DNA of 64,000 bases. Origin: Saccharopolyspora sp. SCSIO 74807 (lineage in GTDB: Bacteria > Actinomycetota > Actinomycetes > Mycobacteriales > Pseudonocardiaceae). Numbering within the stretch: position 1 is the stretch's first letter; the number at the start of each line of letters is the position of its first letter. This document shows positions 56,377 to 64,000 of the stretch, one piece after another. Under the pieces are notes generated by a model. The model saw nothing but the letters and a program-made list of their open reading frames with translations, made no database searches and was not told where the DNA came from. The position numbers and the translations under genes are program-made. The stretch is from positions 3,106,001 through 3,170,000 of the forward strand of contig NZ_CP146100.1 of assembly GCF_037023755.1 (NCBI RefSeq), written 5' to 3'.

Positions 56377-57234
56377 TCAGGCATTCGTTGGTACGTGCAC
56401 GCCGTCGAGCTGCTGGACCAGGCTGTTCTGCGCGCTACCGCCGCCTGTGAACACGAGCAGCACGACGGCCACGAGCACCACCGCGGCCGCCACGCCGACC
56501 GCGAGCCAGCGGTTGCGGGTGGGCGATGCCGAAAGCCGGGCGAGGTGGCCGCGCGGTTTCCCGGGCGCGGGCTCCTGCGCGATCTTCGGGATCAGCATCG
56601 TGTTCGCCGAAGCCATGTCTGGCGCCACCGCGTCCGGGAACCCCTCGGTGGTCAACTCGGACACCGAGCGCCCGCCCGCTCGCGCATCGACGGCCTCGAG
56701 CAACCGCCGCGCGGGCTCGACGCCGCAGGCCCGCTGGTAGGTCGTCAACTCGCGAACCGCCGCCAGCATCGTCGTCGTCGACGGATGCACCACCCGCACT
56801 CCGCGGTGCAGATCGCTGGTCGGCTGGGTGATCCGCTCGACGTAGGGGCCCACGGCGACGATCGCGCTGACCGGCAGCGGCTCGGCTCCGCGCGACTGCA
56901 AGCCCCGGGCCAGCGCGGAGGCCGATTCCAGCGCCTCCACCGCCGGGTTGATCGCGCCGTGCGACCGCAGCAGCGGCCAGCCGTCGACCGTCCACGGCGT
57001 CCGCACCGGCGCTTCCAGGCGAAGCGCGGCCGCAGGCAGGTCGGCGCCGACGACGACCACGATCCCGTGCGGCAGCACCAGCACGGCATCGAGTTCGCGC
57101 GGCCCGCCCGGCGGCCGGACGCCGAACAGCGCGATCCCGCCGAGCACGCCGTCGCCCGCGCCCCAAGCCGAAATGGCCGCGCGGACGTCCGCGCCGATCT
57201 CGCTGGGCTCCTTGCCGAGCCGCACCACGCGCAT
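56377..57234 (-). CDS. Membrane-anchored protein with a NERD-like N-terminal domain
   Basis: The 285-residue product has an N-terminal globular part with ELDAVLVLPHGIVVVVGAD, which resembles the core of NERD nuclease-related domains but lacks the usual Glu-x-Lys, a middle helical region and one C-terminal membrane span (about 243-263) with a short outer tail. It looks like a non-catalytic, membrane-bound protein. No family was firmly recognised. Confidence 0.6.
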   Translation of the reverse strand: MRVVRLGKEPSEIGADVRAAISAWGAGDGVLGGIALFGVRPPGGPRELDAVLVLPHGIVVVVGADLPAAALRLEAPVRTPWTVDGWPLLRSHGAINPAVEALESASALARGLQSRGAEPLPVSAIVAVGPYVERITQPTSDLHRGVRVVHPSTTTMLAAVRELTTYQRACGVEPARRLLEAVDARAGGRSVSELTTEGFPDAVAPDMASANTMLIPKIAQEPAPGKPRGHLARLSASPTRNRWLAVGVAAAVVLVAVVLLVFTGGGSAQNSLVQQLDGVHVPTNA

Positions 57235-57632
57235 CGCTGTCTCCGTTCGGCGAATCCGGTCCCCTACCGGCGCCCGGCCCAGCAGCGCGGCCGGGGCAGC
57301 ACCGCATTCTCGCGCACCCTCCTCCGAAAGAGTGGTAATGCCCCCGGCCGGAGTACCGCCGCGATTGCTCCTTCCGAGCGCGCAAGATCCGCCGCGCAGC
57401 GTCTCGATCTGCGACGATCCCGCGCCGCCGAGACCAGGCGGGGTGGTGCCCCGGCCGGTGCGGGCGGTTCCCCGGTCGGGGCCTTCATCAACTTCGTCTG
57501 GCGCCCGCGCTCATCGCACGTGCAGAATGACGCCGCACGCTGTGGGTCACCCGCTTGCGCAGCGGTGACCGGGCAACGCCGGTGGCGAGGTCGTAGGGGA
57601 AGACGTCCCTCGTCGAACAGCGGAGGTCAGCA
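57235..57632. other. Intergenic region before DUF3145
   Basis: No gene found. It separates two divergent genes and should hold both promoters. The last 15 bases contain GGAGGT, the ribosome site of the DUF3145 gene. Confidence 0.5.
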
Positions 57633-58136
57633 GTGAGCACCCGTGGCAGCACAAGTGGCGTGGTCTACGTCCACTCGTCGCCGTCTGCGGTCTGTCCGCA
57701 CGTCGAGTGGGCTGTGTCCAGCGCACTCGGGATCCGGGCGGAACTCCGCTGGACGGCACAACCGGCCGCGGCCGGGCAGTTGCGTGCCGAACTCACCTGG
57801 AGCGGCGCACCCGGCACCGGTTCGCGCTTGGTCACCGCGCTGCGCGCCTGGCCGATGCTGCGTTTCGAGATCACCGAGGATCCCAGTCCCGGGGTGGACG
57901 GGCAGCGGTTCTGCCACGTGCCCGGGCTGGGGCTGTGGTGGGCTTGCACCAGCGCCAACGGCGACATCGTGGTCAGCGAGGACCAGCTGCGCACGCTCGC
58001 GGCCAACAGCCGCGGCCCGGATTCGTTCACCCACCGCGTCGACCAGCTGCTCGGCTCGGCCTGGGACGAAGAGCTGGAAGCGTTCCGCGGTGCGGGCGAT
58101 GGCGCACCGGTCAGCTGGCTGCACCGGGTGGGCTGA
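57633..58136 (+). CDS. DUF3145 family protein
   Basis: The 167-residue product has GVVYVHSSPSAVCPHVEWAVSS at the start, SWSGAPGTGSRL-like strands, and FCHVPGLGLWWACTSANGDI, the pattern of DUF3145, a family restricted to actinobacteria. GTG 57633 has GGAGGT 6 bases upstream. Function unknown. In mycobacteria a DUF3145 gene also lies near the fatty-acid synthase cluster, as I recall. Confidence 0.82.
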   Translation: MSTRGSTSGVVYVHSSPSAVCPHVEWAVSSALGIRAELRWTAQPAAAGQLRAELTWSGAPGTGSRLVTALRAWPMLRFEITEDPSPGVDGQRFCHVPGLGLWWACTSANGDIVVSEDQLRTLAANSRGPDSFTHRVDQLLGSAWDEELEAFRGAGDGAPVSWLHRVG

Positions 58137-58196
58137 ACGGCGGTTCGTATCCGGGTGCGCCCCGGGCTGCCGGTGCGTTGTGGGAGCCTGATCGGC

Positions 58197-58772
58197 GTGC
58201 AGTCGAGATCTCCCGCCCGGTTGTCCTGGTTGAAGTGGGGCGCGCCCCTCGCGATCGCCGTGCTGCTCGGCGCGGTGGTCGGCGGGCTGCTGCTGGACCG
58301 CGCGACGGCGCGTCCGAGCGCCGCTTCGGCCGGGCAGGCGCCCAAGGCGCAGCCGCAGAACTCCGGGCTCACCGAGATCGAGTTCTCCCCGGACGCGCAG
58401 GCCCACCCGGACAGCAGCAAGATCCACTGGACGCTGCAGCTGCACTTCAACGCGATCAACATGCGCCAGTACGACACCTGGAAGAACACCGTCGTGCAGG
58501 CCAAGCAGCGGCAGCTGCCGGAAGCGAAGTGGAAGCGCGAATACGAGAGCACGCGGGATTCGGCGATCAAGGTGCACCGGATCGAACCAGGGCCGAACGA
58601 CTCGCTGCGGCTGCTGCTGAGCTTCGTCAGCACCCAGAAACCCAGCGACGCTCCTTCCGGGATGAACGAGCCCTGCCTGAACTGGTCGGTGGTGTATCCG
58701 GTGGTGCTGGACTCCGGGGCGTTCCGGGTGGACGTCACGCCACCCGGGGCGGCGGTCGCCCGACCGTGCTGA
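58197..58772 (+). CDS. Hypothetical membrane-anchored or secreted protein
   Basis: The 191-residue product has an N-terminal signal-anchor (about 13-33, APLAIAVLLGAVVGGLLL), a low-complexity Ala/Pro/Gln linker (about 36-56) and a C-terminal domain with alternating strands. No family was recognised. GTG 58197 is chosen because it directly precedes the signal segment; the frame extends to 58155. Confidence 0.65.
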   Translation: MQSRSPARLSWLKWGAPLAIAVLLGAVVGGLLLDRATARPSAASAGQAPKAQPQNSGLTEIEFSPDAQAHPDSSKIHWTLQLHFNAINMRQYDTWKNTVVQAKQRQLPEAKWKREYESTRDSAIKVHRIEPGPNDSLRLLLSFVSTQKPSDAPSGMNEPCLNWSVVYPVVLDSGAFRVDVTPPGAAVARPC

Positions 58773-58781
58773 GAGGCCCGA

Positions 58782-59666
58782 TCAGAACCGCGCGGCGATC
58801 CGGCGGGTCGCTTCGTGGGCTTCGGGTAGTTCCTGCAGGATCCAGCCGTGGAACATTCCCGGGTATTCTTCGTAGTCGAGCTCGACGCCGCGTTGCGCGG
58901 CCAGCGCCCGCAGCCGCCGGGAATCCGCTAGCAGCACATCGCGGGTGCCGATGAACACGCTCAGCGGCGCCAATCCGGTGAGTTCCCCGTAAATCGGGCT
59001 CACCCGCGGATCGTGCGGATTCAGCCCGTCCGAATACAGGCGGCCGGCTTCCCGGAGCCCCTCGATGCCGAGGAACGGGTCGTGCCGGTCCAGCGCCGGC
59101 ATCGTGGGGTGGGTGACCGTGATGTCCAGCCACGGCGAGATCAGCACGATGCGCCGCGGCTGCGCACGGCCCTGCGATTTCCGCCGCTGCGCGAGGAAAA
59201 GGCTCAGCCCGCCGCCCGCGGAATCGCCCATGATCACCAGGTCGGCGGGGGACACGTCGCGCAGCGCTGATTCGTGCGCTTCCCACACCATCGCGAGCGT
59301 TTCGTCGTACTGGTGCCTGGGAGCCAGCGGGTAGAGCGGAATCGTCACCGTCGCCGAAGTCTCGTCCACCAGGCGGCTGAAGAATCGCCAGTGCGCCGAT
59401 TCCACCTGGTGCACGTAAGCGCCGCCGTGCAGGTAGAAGATGTGCCGCGAGCTCTGCGGCCGGTGCGGGCGGATCGTGAAGCAGCGGTGGCCGCGCACGT
59501 CGCTTCCGGTCACCACGTGCCGTTCGCGCAGCCAATCCGGCAATTGCGCCGCTTCGGACTGGTTGTCCTCGGCGCTTCGGCGCAAGTTTCCGGCGGTGCG
59601 GAAAATGCGTTTCTGCCCGGTGAGCCAGTACTTCGCGATGACGGCCTTGCTGTGCAGGCTCACCAT
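58782..59666 (-). CDS. Alpha/beta hydrolase (hormone-sensitive lipase family)
   Basis: The 294-residue product has the oxyanion-hole motif HIFYLHGGAYVH, nucleophile elbow GDSAGGGLS, a catalytic Asp (about 237, GTRDVLL) and His (MFHGWI), the HSL/GDSAG esterase pattern. ATG 59666 has GAGGAGG upstream; the frame extends to 59774. It is convergent with the gene at 58197 (9 bp gap). Confidence 0.88.
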   Translation of the reverse strand: MVSLHSKAVIAKYWLTGQKRIFRTAGNLRRSAEDNQSEAAQLPDWLRERHVVTGSDVRGHRCFTIRPHRPQSSRHIFYLHGGAYVHQVESAHWRFFSRLVDETSATVTIPLYPLAPRHQYDETLAMVWEAHESALRDVSPADLVIMGDSAGGGLSLFLAQRRKSQGRAQPRRIVLISPWLDITVTHPTMPALDRHDPFLGIEGLREAGRLYSDGLNPHDPRVSPIYGELTGLAPLSVFIGTRDVLLADSRRLRALAAQRGVELDYEEYPGMFHGWILQELPEAHEATRRIAARF

Positions 59667-59761
59667 TTCCGCGCCACCTCCTCGGGTCGCATCAACGGCA
59701 TCGCGCGCAGCTGGAATACCCGAATTCGGCAGCGCACAAACTGCGCCGTGGAAATGACGAA

Positions 59762-59788
59762 GGCCCACCCGCAAGAACCGGGTGGGCC
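59762..59788 (-). terminator. Terminator of the fatty-acid synthase operon
   Basis: GGCCCACCCG (59762-59771) and CGGGTGGGCC (59779-59788) form a perfect 10-bp stem with a 7-base loop, 16 bp after the accD stop. In the operon's direction TTCGTCATTTCC follows. Confidence 0.75.
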
Positions 59789-59804
59789 GTTGTCGTGCTC
59801 GCGA

Positions 59805-61253
59805 TCAGAGCGGGATGTTGCCGTGCCTGCCGCGCCCAGCGGGTGCACCGGCGAGCTCTTCGGCGACGCGGCGGCGGGTGTCCTTGGGCTCGATGACGTC
59901 GTCGACGACACCGATGGACACGGCCCGGTCGACACCGCCCGCGACGCGCTCGTGCTCTTCTGCGAGCTTGTCCTGCAGCGCTTCGCGTTCTTCCGCGGGT
60001 GCGGCCGCCAGCGCCTTGCGGTGCAGGATGCCGACGGCGGCCTTGGCGCCCATGACCGCGACCTCCGCCTCGGGCCAGGCGAACACGGTGGTCGCGCCGA
60101 GCGAGCGGGCGTTCATCGCGATGTACGCACCGCCGTAGGACTTGCGCAGCACCAGCGTCACCCGCGGCACGACTGCCTCGCCGAAGGCGTGCAGCAGCTT
60201 CGCGCCACGTCGAACCACGCCACCCCACTCCTGCCCGAGGCCGGGCAGGTAGCCCGGGGTGTCGACCATGACCAGCAGCGGGATGCCGAACGAGTCGCAC
60301 AGCCGCACGAACCTGGCCGCCTTCTCGGCCGACAGCGAGTCCAGGCAACCGCCCTTGCGCAACGGGTTGTTCGCCATGACGCCGACCGCGCGGCCGCCGA
60401 GGCGGCCCAGGCCGACGACCATGTTCGGCGCCCACTTGGCCTGCAGCTCCTCGAATTCCGCGGAGCCGTCCTCGCGTTCGTCCAGGATGCCGCAGATGAC
60501 CGGCTTGACGTCGTAGGCACGCTGCGGCCGATCCGGCAGCAGCGCCCGCAGATCCTCGCCATCCTGCACCGAAGCGGGGTCGAACACGCCGGGTGCGGCG
60601 AACAGGCCGGTGAACCGGCGGGCGCGGTCGTAGGCGTCGTTCTCGCTGTTCGCGACGACGTGCACGACGCCGGACTTGGTGCCGTGCGCCTCGCCGCCGC
60701 CGAGCCCCTCCTGGTCGATCTGCTCACCGGTGACGCTGCGCACCACGTCGGGTCCGGTGACGAACACCCGCCCGTCCGGCGCCATGATCACCAGGTCGGT
60801 CAGCGCAGGCCCGTAGGCGGCACCGCCCGCGGCGGGACCGACCACCACGGAGATCTGCGGCACCTGCCCGGAAGCGCGGATGATCGCGGCGAACACCTGG
60901 CCCATGCCGTCCAGCGCCTCCACGCCTTCGGGCAGCCGGGCGCCACCGGAGTGCCACACCCCGAGCACCGGGCACCGGTCCCGCACCGCGGCATCGATGG
61001 CGTCCACGATGCGCAGGCACCCGTCGATGCCCATCGCACCGCCCATCTTGGTGCCGTCGGTGCAGTAGACGATCACCTTGACGCCGGAGATGCGCCCGCG
61101 CACCGCCAGCACGCCGCTGCTGTCGGGCTCGTGCAGCGGCTCGATCGAACCCGCGTCCAGCAGCTGCGCGAGCCGCAGCTGCGGGTCGCGGGAGTCGGCC
61201 GGAGCGGGCTCGGGCGCCTCGGCGGTACTCGGTCGGTCGTCCAATGCGGTCAT
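59805..61253 (-). CDS. accD: Acyl-CoA carboxylase beta subunit (AccD6-like)
   Basis: The 482-residue product is a carboxyltransferase beta chain: VWHSGGARLPEGVEALDGMGQVF, GPAAGGAAYGPALTDLVIM, VDTPGYLPGLGQEWGGVVRRG and KSYGGAYIAMNARSLG. It transfers carboxyl from carboxybiotin to acetyl-CoA or propionyl-CoA. As last gene of the fatty-acid synthase operon it matches mycobacterial accD6, which makes malonyl-CoA for FAS. The alpha chain must be encoded elsewhere. Confidence 0.93.
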   Translation of the reverse strand: MTALDDRPSTAEAPEPAPADSRDPQLRLAQLLDAGSIEPLHEPDSSGVLAVRGRISGVKVIVYCTDGTKMGGAMGIDGCLRIVDAIDAAVRDRCPVLGVWHSGGARLPEGVEALDGMGQVFAAIIRASGQVPQISVVVGPAAGGAAYGPALTDLVIMAPDGRVFVTGPDVVRSVTGEQIDQEGLGGGEAHGTKSGVVHVVANSENDAYDRARRFTGLFAAPGVFDPASVQDGEDLRALLPDRPQRAYDVKPVICGILDEREDGSAEFEELQAKWAPNMVVGLGRLGGRAVGVMANNPLRKGGCLDSLSAEKAARFVRLCDSFGIPLLVMVDTPGYLPGLGQEWGGVVRRGAKLLHAFGEAVVPRVTLVLRKSYGGAYIAMNARSLGATTVFAWPEAEVAVMGAKAAVGILHRKALAAAPAEEREALQDKLAEEHERVAGGVDRAVSIGVVDDVIEPKDTRRRVAEELAGAPAGRGRHGNIPL

Positions 61254-61287
61254 CGGTTCCCCCTGGTCGGTGTGGCGGATCGGGTGC

Positions 61288-62535
61288 TCAGGCCTTGGTG
61301 AACGCGAGCGCGACGTTGTGCCCGCCGAAACCGAAGGAGTTGTTGACCGCGGTGGACAGCGCGACCTGCCGGGGCTTGTCGGTGACCACGTCCAGCTCGA
61401 CCTTCGGGTCCTGCTCCTCGAGGTTCAGCGTGTGCGGGATCTGTCCGGTGTGGATGGACAGCAGCGTCGCGATGCTCTCCACCGCGCCCGCACCGCCGAC
61501 CAGGTGCCCCAGCGCGCTCTTCGGCGCGGTCAAGGTGACGCCGTCGCCGACGGCCTTGCGGATCGCCGCGGCCTCGCCCACGTCACCGACCACCGTGGAG
61601 GTGGCGTGCGCGTTGACGTGCTCGACCTCCGAAGGCGACAACCCGGCCGTGTGCGCGGCCTGGACCATGGCGTTGATCTGGCCGATGCCGTCCGGGTGGT
61701 TGCCGGTGATGTGGTGCGCGTCGGAGGTGATGCCCACCCCGGCGAGCTGCCCGTAGATCCGCGCACCGCGGGCCTTGGCGTGCTCGGCGCTTTCCAGCAC
61801 CACCACGCCGGCGCCTTCGCCGAGCACGAACCCGTCGCGGCCGGTGTCGAACGGGCGGGAAGCGTGTTCCGGATCGTCGTTGCGGGTGCTCAAGGTCCGG
61901 GCCTGGCAGAACCCGGCGACGGTGATCTGATGGATGCAGGCTTCCGCACCGCCTGCCACCACCACGTCGGCCTGCCCGTTGCGGATCATCTCCCAGCCCC
62001 GCGCCAGACCTTCCGCGCCGGACGCGCAGGCCGAGGCGGGCGAGTGCACGCCCGCGCGCGCCCGCAGTTCGATGCTGACGTGCGCGGCCGGGCCGTTCGG
62101 CATCAGCATCGGCACGGTCAGCGGGGAGATCTTGCGCAGCCCCTGGTTCTCCAGCAGATCGTCCTGCTCCAGCAGCGTCATCGGGCCGCCGATGCCGGTG
62201 CCCAGCGCGACGCCGAGGCGCTCCGGCTGGACCGGCTCGTGCTCGTCGGTCGGCATCTCGTAGCCCGCGTCGCTCCACGCCTGCCGCGCCGCGATCATCG
62301 CGACCGCCTCGCAGCGGTCCAGCCGGCGCAGCTGCACCCGCGGCAGCACCTCGGATGGATCGACCGCCAGCGGAGCCCCGATCTTGGCGGGCAGGTCGTA
62401 GGTCTCGACCCACTCCGCTTCGAGCCTGCGCGTCCCGCTGCGCCCGTTGAGCAGTCCGTCCCAGGTGGACGCGACGTCGCCGCCCAGCGGCGTCGTCGCG
62501 CCCAGCCCGGTGACGACGACCTCGGTCGCCGTCAT
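61288..62535 (-). CDS. fabF: Beta-ketoacyl-ACP synthase II (FabF/KasA)
   Basis: Extends acyl-ACP chains by condensation with malonyl-ACP. The 415-residue product has the active Cys in HSPASACASG (C170), the His motif NAHATST (about 310), and the Lys/His segment PKSALGHLVGGAGAVE. Only one copy is present, where mycobacteria have kasA and kasB. Its ATG overlaps the acpP stop (ATGA). Confidence 0.94.
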   Translation of the reverse strand: MTATEVVVTGLGATTPLGGDVASTWDGLLNGRSGTRRLEAEWVETYDLPAKIGAPLAVDPSEVLPRVQLRRLDRCEAVAMIAARQAWSDAGYEMPTDEHEPVQPERLGVALGTGIGGPMTLLEQDDLLENQGLRKISPLTVPMLMPNGPAAHVSIELRARAGVHSPASACASGAEGLARGWEMIRNGQADVVVAGGAEACIHQITVAGFCQARTLSTRNDDPEHASRPFDTGRDGFVLGEGAGVVVLESAEHAKARGARIYGQLAGVGITSDAHHITGNHPDGIGQINAMVQAAHTAGLSPSEVEHVNAHATSTVVGDVGEAAAIRKAVGDGVTLTAPKSALGHLVGGAGAVESIATLLSIHTGQIPHTLNLEEQDPKVELDVVTDKPRQVALSTAVNNSFGFGGHNVALAFTKA

Positions 62536-62771
62536 GCGTTCTTGGTGATGTAGTCCACCGCATCACCCACGGTCTTCAGGTTCGCCAGCTCGTCGTCGGG
62601 GATCTTGACGCCGAACTTGTCCTCGGCCTGGACGGCGATCTCCACCATCGACAGCGAGTCGATGTCCAGGTCGTCGACGAACGACTTCTCGACGGCCACG
62701 TCCTCGGCGTCTACCCCGGCGACCTCTTCGACGATCCCGGCGAGTCCCTTGGTGATTTCCTCGTTCGCCAC
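62532..62771 (-). CDS. acpP: Acyl carrier protein
   Basis: The 79-residue acidic protein carries the phosphopantetheine site DIDSLS (Ser 39). GTG 62771 starts a typical ACP (VANEEITKGLAGIVEEV); the frame reaches 62996 as a shadow. It has no long C-terminal tail, unlike mycobacterial AcpM. Confidence 0.94.
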   Translation of the reverse strand: MANEEITKGLAGIVEEVAGVDAEDVAVEKSFVDDLDIDSLSMVEIAVQAEDKFGVKIPDDELANLKTVGDAVDYITKNA

Positions 62772-62838
62772 GGTGGTTCCTTCCTTGTTGGTGCACCGCG
62801 GAGCTGCGCCCGCGGCGGTACTGGTGAGCGCGATCGCG

Positions 62839-63819
62839 CTATGGGCAGATGACGACCTGGCCGCCGTAGGACAGTCCGGCCCCGAAGCCGACCAGGAGCA
62901 GCACGTCCCCGCTGGAGATCTCGCCTGCCGACCGCATGTGGTCGATGGCGAGCGGGATCGAAGCGGCGGAGGTGTTGCCGGAATGCACGATGTCACGGGC
63001 GATCACCAGGTCGTCGCGGGCACCCTGGCTCTGCAGCTTCTTGGCGATCGCTTCCACGATGCGCAGGTTCGCCTGGTGCGCGACCAGTGCGTCCACATCG
63101 GACAGTTCGAGTCCGGCGAGTTCGACGGCGTGCTTGGCGACCGGCGCGATCTGCGTGGTCGCCCACCGGAAGACCGACTGGCCTTCCTGGTAGATGTACT
63201 TGCCATCGCGCAGGTAGATGGTGTCCACCAGATCGCCCGCGCTGCCCAGCGAGGCCGGCCCGATGCCGGGTTCGTCGGCCGGTCCGACCACGGCCGCGCC
63301 CGCGCCGTCGGCGAAGATGATGCAGTTCGCGCGGTCCTCCCAGTCCAGCCATTCCTGGAACCGCTCGGCGCCGATCACCAGCACCCGGCCCGCCGAACCG
63401 GCCCGCACCAGGTCCGATGCGGTGTTCAGCGCGTAGCAGAACCCGGCGCAGGCGGCGTTGAGGTCGAACGCGGCCGATGCGGTGATCCCGATCTGGTCGG
63501 CGACCTGCGCCGCGGCGTTCGGGATGCCGCCGGGCATCGTGCAGGTGGCGATGATCACCTGGTCCACGTCGGCCGGGGTCAGGCCCGCGTTCGCGATCGC
63601 CTTGGAACCGGCCTCGATGGACATCGTGACGACGTTCTGGTCGTCATCGCCGAGGCGGCGGCTGACGATCCCGACGCGCTGCTGGATCCACTCGTCGTTG
63701 GTGTCGACGACCTCGGCCAGGTCGTGGTTGGTCACCACCCGGTTGCCCTGGGTGCTGCCGAAGCCGAGCAGCTTGGTCGCCGCCGGGCCGGCGGACTGGC
63801 GCAGGGTGGGTGTGCTCAC
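62839..63819 (-). CDS. fabH: Beta-ketoacyl-ACP synthase III
   Basis: Starts fatty-acid synthesis by condensing acyl-CoA with malonyl-ACP. The 326-residue product has active Cys in DLNAACAGFCY (C124), His in VAHQANLRIVEAI (about 256) and Asn in HSGNTSAASI (about 286). GTG 63819 overlaps the fabD stop (GTGA). Confidence 0.94.
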   Translation of the reverse strand: MSTPTLRQSAGPAATKLLGFGSTQGNRVVTNHDLAEVVDTNDEWIQQRVGIVSRRLGDDDQNVVTMSIEAGSKAIANAGLTPADVDQVIIATCTMPGGIPNAAAQVADQIGITASAAFDLNAACAGFCYALNTASDLVRAGSAGRVLVIGAERFQEWLDWEDRANCIIFADGAGAAVVGPADEPGIGPASLGSAGDLVDTIYLRDGKYIYQEGQSVFRWATTQIAPVAKHAVELAGLELSDVDALVAHQANLRIVEAIAKKLQSQGARDDLVIARDIVHSGNTSAASIPLAIDHMRSAGEISSGDVLLLVGFGAGLSYGGQVVICP

Positions 63820-64000
63820 GCATCGCTCCCGGAGGTGTCGGCGCCGGTGCGGTCCGCGTCCAGCAGTTCGGCGACTTTGTCGAGGTCTTCGGGCTTTTTC
63901 AGCGCGACCGTCTTGGTGCCCTTGAGCTCGCGGCGCACCAGCCCGGTCAGGGTGCCCGCCGGGGGGAGTTCGACGACGGCTCCGACGCCGCGCTCGGCGA
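63816..64000 (-). CDS. fabD: Malonyl-CoA-ACP transacylase, C-terminal part (partial)
   Basis: Only the last 61 residues are in the window; the gene continues beyond the right edge. GVGAVVELPPAGTLTGLVRR and VALKKPEDLDKVAELL match FabD C-termini. It is first in the visible fabD-fabH-acpP-fabF-accD order, and its stop overlaps fabH. Confidence 0.88.
   Translation of the reverse strand, partial: AERGVGAVVELPPAGTLTGLVRRELKGTKTVALKKPEDLDKVAELLDADRTGADTSGSDA

Overview
The window is very GC-rich chromosomal DNA with dense genes, many GTG starts and stop/start overlaps (GTGA, ATGA, TGATG). Gene order and content point to an actinomycete of the Pseudonocardiaceae, most likely Saccharopolyspora or a close relative. 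The core order (sir-cysH, hemW, hrcA-dnaJ, phoH-ybeY-era, recO, uppS, smtB-zur, glyS, dgt, dnaG) matches, from memory, the Rv2343c-Rv2393 stretch of Mycobacterium tuberculosis. An NDMA-dependent alcohol dehydrogenase and a luciferase-like F420-type oxidoreductase fit the same group. No rRNA, insertion sequence, prophage or CRISPR array was seen. Layout: 0-0.8 kb holds a barstar inhibitor behind a short membrane-anchored ORF that may be a barnase relic. 0.8-10 kb (minus strand) holds the most unusual locus: a 1993-residue protein with an N-terminal type VII secretion-associated (SseB-like) domain and three ADP-ribosylglycohydrolase (ARH) domains joined by long low-complexity linkers, followed 10 bp later by a second gene with two more ARH domains and an apparent one-base frameshift, then an enoyl-CoA hydratase-like gene. 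Only the first of the five ARH domains keeps all metal-binding motifs. 10.5-16.8 kb (minus strand) is an assimilatory sulfate reduction operon (sir, a zinc-ribbon protein, cysH, cysD, cysN, a sirohydrochlorin chelatase-like gene), preceded by a 30-codon leader peptide and a perfect hairpin that look like a cysteine-responsive attenuator. 16.9-31.3 kb holds housekeeping genes (hemW, a vapBC module, hrcA-dnaJ, HIT, phoH, ybeY, a CNNM/CorC protein, a degenerate cytidine deaminase-like protein, era, small membrane proteins, recO, an acetyltransferase, uppS, a YbjN-like protein). 31.5-34.6 kb is a metal-homeostasis group: a permease plus TIGR03943 pair facing smtB-zur. 35-45 kb holds glyS, a DUF218 protein, dgt, a small gene with hairpins on both sides, a serpin, an AhpD-like protein convergent with an ECF41/SigJ-type sigma factor and preceded by an ECF41-like promoter, dnaG and a methyltransferase. 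45-56 kb holds two tRNA genes, a small membrane protein, gdhA, the alcohol dehydrogenase group, cstA-ybdD, an LLM oxidoreductase, and an ECF sigma factor with a membrane-anchored partner behind a short upstream ORF. 56-64 kb holds uncharacterised membrane proteins, DUF3145, an HSL-type hydrolase and the type II fatty-acid synthase operon fabD-fabH-acpP-fabF-accD; fabD is cut by the window edge. Products were assigned by reading motifs and by memory of families. No database search was run, so family names without visible motifs are inference.
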